Made by a program: the position numbers and the translations under genes
DNA from: Planctomycetota bacterium
Lineage (GTDB): Bacteria > Planctomycetota > Planctomycetia > Pirellulales > Thermoguttaceae
NCBI GenBank assembly: GCA_025356915.1
Contig: JANXQG010000073.1
Coordinates: 1 to 10,152, forward strand
Direction of reading: 5' to 3'
Length of the DNA stretch: 10,152 nt
The notes under the pieces: generated by a model
Database searches by the model: none
What the model saw: the letters and a program-made list of their open reading frames with translations, nothing else
What the model was told of the DNA's origin: nothing
Part shown: positions 7,503-10,152 of the stretch, one piece after another
Position numbering within the stretch: position 1 is the first letter of the stretch
Layout: each line of letters begins with the position of its first letter

Positions 7503-7544
7503 TAGCCTAAAGGCTATTGATACAGATAGCCTATAAGCTATAAT
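7503..7544 (+). promoter_or_regulatory. Promoter with twin palindromic operators for the toxin-antitoxin locus
   Basis: The -35 box TTGATA (7517-7522) and a perfect -10 box TATAAT (7539-7544) are 16 bp apart. Two copies of a 14-bp palindrome surround them: TAGCCTAAAGGCTA (7503-7516), just upstream of the -35, and TAGCCTATAAGCTA (7527-7540), running into the -10. They differ at two positions and start 24 bp apart. This is the arrangement expected for autorepression by a HigA-like antitoxin dimer. Transcription should begin about 7 bp past the -10, which is at or next to the toxin ATG (7551), so the message is probably leaderless. Confidence 0.75.
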
Positions 7545-7550
7545 TGCGTT

Positions 7551-7917
7551 ATGTGGCTGGTAGAAACGACCGATGTCTTTGACGAGTGGTTCCGACCTGG
7601 ACGAAGATGTCCAGGTCGAGGTAATCGCTACCGTGGAACTGCTGAAACTGCTGGGGCCGCGCTTAGGCCGGCCGCACGCCGATACGCTCAACGGCTCCAG
7701 GTATGCCAACATGAAAGAGCTTCGGGCGAGTACGGCCGACAAGGTGTTGCGGATCCCGTTTGCCTTCGACCCAGACCGCAGTGGCATCCTGCTGGTGGGT
7801 GGCGACAAGTCCGGTATCAGCACTAAGCGGTTCTACAAGCAACTGATCGAAAAAGCTGACCAGCTATACGCGGCCCACTTGGCCGCATTGAAGGCGAAAA
7901 AGAAAGAGAAGAGGTGA
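7551..7917 (+). pseudogene. HigB/RelE-like toxin (Gp49 family), frameshifted
   Basis: The gene encodes a Gp49-like (PF05973, HigB type) ribosome-dependent mRNA interferase of about 120 residues. The native start is the ATG at 7551, giving 'MWLVETTDVFDEWF' in one frame, a typical N-terminus for the family. Sense then moves to another frame after TTC at 7590-7592, with four bases (7593-7596) where three or six would be expected. It continues 'LDEDVQVEVIATVELLKLLG', 'NMKELRASTADKVLRIPFAF', 'GILLVGGDKSG' and 'KRFYKQLIEKADQLYAAHL' to TGA at 7915-7917. A shortened product could start at the ATG at 7573 (114 residues), but it would replace the first beta-strand with unrelated sequence and has no evident ribosome site. 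The toxin is probably inactive, unless ribosomal frameshifting or a sequencing error explains the break. The antitoxin follows 5 bp later. Confidence 0.8.
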
Positions 7918-7922
7918 TCATT

Positions 7923-8351
7923 ATGGCCAAGACATTCAACGAACTCGTCAAACGGACGACCACGAAAAAGACGCGAGCGCGGGCGGCTGTCCGCACTCAG
8001 GAACTGCTGGCGGAATTGCTGCTAAGCGAGGTCAGGCAACTGACCGGCAAGAGCCAGCATCAGGTGGCGGAAGCCCTCGGCATCAAACAGCCAAGCCTGT
8101 CGAAATTGGAGAAGCAATCCGACATGCAGATTTCGACGCTGCAAAAGATCGTCACGGCACTTGGCGGCGAGCTTGAGGTGTTGGCGAGATTCCCGAAGGG
8201 AACCGTGAAGATCGACCAATTCGACCCATCGCCGCCAAGCGGCCGGCCCACAGAGAGCCCGAGCCATAGTAGTTCTTGCGCCCCACCGCAGGACCACGAT
8301 TCGCGCGCTCCGACGCATTGTTGTCCATCGGAATGCGCAGGTCGCCCATGA
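7923..8351 (+). CDS. HigA-like XRE antitoxin with foreign C-terminal tail
   Basis: The first 100 or so residues are a helix-turn-helix antitoxin of the XRE/HigA type. They include 'LTGKSQHQVAEALGIKQPSL' (recognition region), 'SKLEKQSDMQISTLQKIV' and the family ending 'GGELEVLARFPKGTVKI'. Native members stop soon after this point. Here the frame continues past F100 (codon 8220-8222) for about 42 residues of proline-, serine- and cysteine-rich sequence. This tail is the antisense of the IS66 transposase gene, so it is an accidental fusion. The start at 7923 has an AGAGG ribosome site at 7910-7914; the GTG at 7914, which overlaps the toxin stop, is less likely. It probably binds the two operator palindromes upstream and would neutralise the toxin if that were made. 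The DNA-binding part looks intact; the effect of the tail is unknown. Confidence 0.82.
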   Translation: MAKTFNELVKRTTTKKTRARAAVRTQELLAELLLSEVRQLTGKSQHQVAEALGIKQPSLSKLEKQSDMQISTLQKIVTALGGELEVLARFPKGTVKIDQFDPSPPSGRPTESPSHSSSCAPPQDHDSRAPTHCCPSECAGRP

Positions 8352-9708
8352 AACGAGTCAGCCCCGACCAGTGCGATTGAAGGCTCGTGAGCGTCTTGCG
8401 GCAAGGTTCGCGGAGCTTCGAATCGGCCAGTTCCGTCGCGGCTTGCGTTTGCATGTCGGCGACGGTCTGACGCAGCGCCGCGTCGGCAGTCTGAAATTCC
8501 GCACTGCCGGGTTCGTGTGTGAGTCGCAGACTCTGATGTCGGTAAAGCGAGCGGATTCGTCGGAGCCAAGTCAACGCCCAAGGTTTCAATTCGCTCCAAC
8601 CCTTGCCGACTTCAATGAAATCCCGTCGTACGTGAGCCCAACAAAAGACAAGAATCACGTTGCCGAGTTTCACCTGGGCCATGGCCTTGTATCCCGAGTA
8701 GCGATCGACCATCAGAATCACACAGGCGTCAGCGGCAAAGTGACTTTCGGGCACATCGTGGCTGCGTGACGGATCGAGCCGAAACACCACGCTATCTTCG
8801 GTGAGAAAGACCCACAGCCACCAGCGGTGGCCGACCTTCCCTTCGTGTTCGATGAAAACCAGCCAACGTGTCTCGTCGGCCTGGGCAAAGCCGGCCTGGG
8901 CACTGTGCGCCAACAGCGCGTCGTAGAGGGGCTGGAAGAGCGGTTCAAGGTACTGCAATCCGCCATTCACCGTGCCCGCTGCCAAGTCCAACCCCCGTAG
9001 TCGCCAGGCGGCGAGTTGGCGCTCGATCGGCTGATGGCTAAAGTACTTGCCCAACAGGATCTCGACCCAGATCGATGTGCCGAGCCGCCCTTTGGGAATG
9101 AGCTTCGGTGGAAGCGGGCCGATGACTGTCCGCGGACCCGGACAGTTGCACGTGCGTTGATAACGCTGTCGCCGAGTTCGTCGCCGGTACGCCCGCACAT
9201 CGACTTCGGCTTGTTCCGAGTCTTCGGTGCCGTTAGGTTTGAAGGGCAAGCCACAATGAAGACAATGACGGCTGTCGGCGGGCAACTCGATCGGATCTAC
9301 CACGACGGGCAAATGACTGTAGTCGCGCCGTTGAGGACCGGGGCGTCCTCTCCGCTGCCTGCGGGGTTGGGGCGGAAGGATTTCGCCGTCCGTCTCCTCC
9401 CCTGGCAGGTGGTTCGATCGATCGGGCGAAGTTGAGTGTTCGCTTTTTTGGCAAAACAAGCGGGCTTGGAGTTGGCGGTTCTCGCCCCGCAGTTGCTCGT
9501 TTTCGGCTTCCAACTTGGCAATCCGCAGCAAAGCAGCGGCGTGCATCGACTTCCAGTAGCCGGCCTCCTGCCGTAGCTTTAGGTTCTCCTGCCGCAAATC
9601 GGCCACTTCTTGCCGTAAGGAAACGACTTCCCGCTTCAGATCCTGGATCAATTCCAGCATCTGTGTCGTTTCATAACCCGGCGGGTCCGCGACAAGCTGT
9701 CCGTTCAT
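8227..9708 (-). pseudogene. IS66 transposase (TnpC type), C-terminally truncated
   Basis: This is a DDE transposase lacking its last segment. Residues about 14-95 are a leucine-zipper coiled coil (repeated L-x-x-E/Q heptads), followed by a basic proline-rich linker. A zinc-binding domain comes next ('RHCLHCGLPF' with the later 'CNCPG'), then the catalytic domain with D278 ('QADETRW'), D335 ('MVDRYSGYKAM') and E467 ('NNASERANRGPAVGRKNYYG'). The protein follows the family to 'SLWAGRLAAM' (M494), where members continue into L/M-F-S-x-x-x-T-L. Here unrelated sequence runs 24 more codons to a stop at 8152, which is antitoxin DNA read backwards. All three catalytic residues survive, but the terminal helices and the second IS end are lost. 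Confidence 0.93.
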
Positions 9709-9759
9709 TGCGGATCAGCTTGTACACATACCTGATAATTCACGCCAGATCAGAATTCA

Positions 9760-9788
9760 GCAGAAAAACGGCTTGGACGGTTCTTTAC
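9760..9788 (-). repeat. Terminal inverted-repeat region of the IS66 element
   Basis: On the minus strand this end reads GTAAAGAACCGTCCAAGCCG and continues inward. It is the only surviving terminus, so its inverted-repeat length cannot be confirmed from a partner. The GTAA start and the position 80 bp before the transposase ATG support it. It lies one base from the tRNA-Ser fragment's discriminator position. Confidence 0.5.
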
Positions 9789-9789
9789 G

Positions 9790-9842
9790 CGGAGGGCACG
9801 GGAGTCGAACCCGCAACCGGTTTCCCGGCACCACATTTCCAG
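9790..9842 (-). tRNA. 3' half of tRNA-Ser (anticodon loop GGA); partial, likely attachment site
   Basis: On the minus strand the sequence runs from an anticodon loop CTGGAAA (9842-9836, anticodon GGA) through TGTGG and a long variable arm (GCCGG-GAAA-CCGGT). It continues with a T-arm GCGGG-TTCGACT-CCCGT, the 3' acceptor strand GCCCTCC and discriminator G at 9790. The long variable arm and G73 identify a serine tRNA. The 5' half is absent: the bases before the loop do not pair with TGTGG and no GGAGGGC acceptor strand is found upstream. A fragment running from the anticodon loop to the 3' end is what tyrosine integrases leave when an element inserts into a tRNA gene. It is not a functional tRNA. 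Confidence 0.8.
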
Positions 9843-9878
9843 TTGCACTATACATGCGTCTATTGACGTCCGTTCTTT

Positions 9879-9897
9879 CCAGGAACGTATTTCCTGG
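9879..9897. repeat. Perfect inverted repeat beside the tRNA fragment
   Basis: CCAGGAA (9879-9885), spacer CGTAT, TTCCTGG (9891-9897). The palindrome lies 37 bp from the anticodon-loop edge of the tRNA half, on its 5' side. A shorter GGTGG-ATT-CCACC palindrome is at 9913-9925. They could be recombination-directionality or integrase sites. No gene is seen in the 230 bp from 9843 to 10072. Confidence 0.55.
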
Positions 9898-9956
9898 CGG
9901 GTTTACGCGATAGGTGGATTCCACCGGCGCCCACGGTTTCCGCCAGTGTCCGCCGG

Positions 9957-9978
9957 TTTGGCTACACTTTGGCTACAC
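9957..9978. repeat. 11-bp tandem direct repeat
   Basis: TTTGGCTACAC occurs twice in direct succession (9957-9967 and 9968-9978) with no mismatch. Tandem short repeats near an att site are typical of integrase arm-type sites. The repeat could also be slippage in the decayed end of a gene. Confidence 0.65.
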
Positions 9979-10072
9979 GGCTCGCCTTCACGCCCCTCAA
10001 TGGCACGTGGCACCTATCGTATCATCGCTTTGAGCTAGACATAGTATTGACACCCTGCGGTCCGAATCAACG

Positions 10073-10152
10073 CTATTCTTTGCCGTTCTTCTTTGAAGGA
10101 GTCTCTTCGTTGCGCAGCGCCTCGGCCAGTTCTTTCGGCAAGACGATTCCAG
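10073..10152 (-). CDS. C-terminus of an unidentified protein (partial, runs off window)
   Basis: The minus strand from the window edge encodes 25 residues, 'GIVLPKELAEALRNEE' followed by TPSKKNGKE, and a TAG at 10075-10073. The sequence is coherent, charged and helix-like with a lysine-rich tail, and the other two minus frames make poor sense, so it is probably a real gene end. The start lies beyond 10152. No family can be assigned from this length. If the tRNA-Ser half marks an element boundary, this gene would be the outermost gene inside the element. Confidence 0.55.
   Translation of the reverse strand, partial: GIVLPKELAEALRNEETPSKKNGKE

Larger units (their letters stand above)
8223..9788 (-). 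mobile_element. Truncated IS66-family insertion sequence
   Basis: This is a single-ORF IS66-type element (as in the ISBst12 subgroup, without tnpA and tnpB) on the minus strand. Its upstream end is placed at 9788, where the minus strand begins GTAAAGAACC; IS66 termini typically start GTAA. Only 80 bp lie between this end and the transposase start. The other end is missing: homology stops near 8223-8229 inside the transposase gene, where the antitoxin gene begins. About 1.57 kb remain. The element cannot move by itself. Confidence 0.82.

Noticed and set aside
9016..9866. Plus-strand frames opposite the IS66 transposase and tRNA fragment
   Set aside because: Shadows of the minus-strand transposase. 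The apparent peptide over 9780-9842 is the tRNA half read as codons.
9790..9880. A complete tRNA gene
   Set aside because: The 5' half is absent: no strand pairs with the acceptor GCCCTCC, and the bases before the anticodon loop do not form the anticodon stem.

Overview
The window looks like accessory chromosome of a bacterium of the Planctomycetota or the wider PVC group. This is inferred from a GC-rich sequence combining a GH127-type glycosidase, a SASA (DUF303) esterase, a fragment of a PATR/autotransporter-repeat secreted protein, and a single-ORF IS66 element. Gene density is low, and much of the DNA between intact genes is readable debris of older genes.

Layout. 1-660: a terminator-like hairpin at the left edge, then about 630 bp with no gene I can support. 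661-1083: an intact YjbQ-family gene. 1351-4211: two consecutive secreted carbohydrate-active genes, a GH127-like beta-L-arabinofuranosidase and a SASA-family acetylesterase, 17 bp apart and probably co-transcribed to trim plant or algal polysaccharide. Their signal peptides are nearly identical. 4208-4640: a decayed secreted repeat protein. 4629-5464: the collapsed tail of a type I restriction-modification operon: a winged-helix C-terminus, the first codons of hsdR overlapping it by ATGA, a piece of hsdR interior in inverted orientation, and a YgjP-like metallopeptidase broken by two frame changes and a nonsense codon. 5633-6913: an intact dinB (DNA polymerase IV).

6914-7500: mostly non-coding, with two perfect tandem hairpins and a short tandem repeat. 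7503-8351: a HigBA-like toxin-antitoxin locus with a very clear promoter carrying two matching palindromic operator sites. The toxin reading frame is shifted near its start, and the antitoxin 3' end is fused to foreign DNA. 8223-9788: an IS66-family element on the minus strand, truncated at its transposase C-terminus where it meets the antitoxin gene; its other end carries the GTAA terminus and abuts a tRNA fragment. 9790-9842: the 3' half of a tRNA-Ser (anticodon loop with GGA) on the minus strand, the usual footprint of a tRNA-targeting integrase. 9843-10152: a repeat-rich non-coding stretch, then the last 25 codons of a minus-strand gene that enters from beyond the window.

I found no intact new defence system or CRISPR array. 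The interest is in the ruins: a type I R-M operon reduced to identifiable scraps, a toxin-antitoxin pair losing its toxin while keeping its operator, and a tRNA attachment footprint later hit by an insertion sequence. These suggest a hotspot where mobile and defence modules arrive and decay. All family assignments are by eye from recalled conserved motifs; no database search was run.
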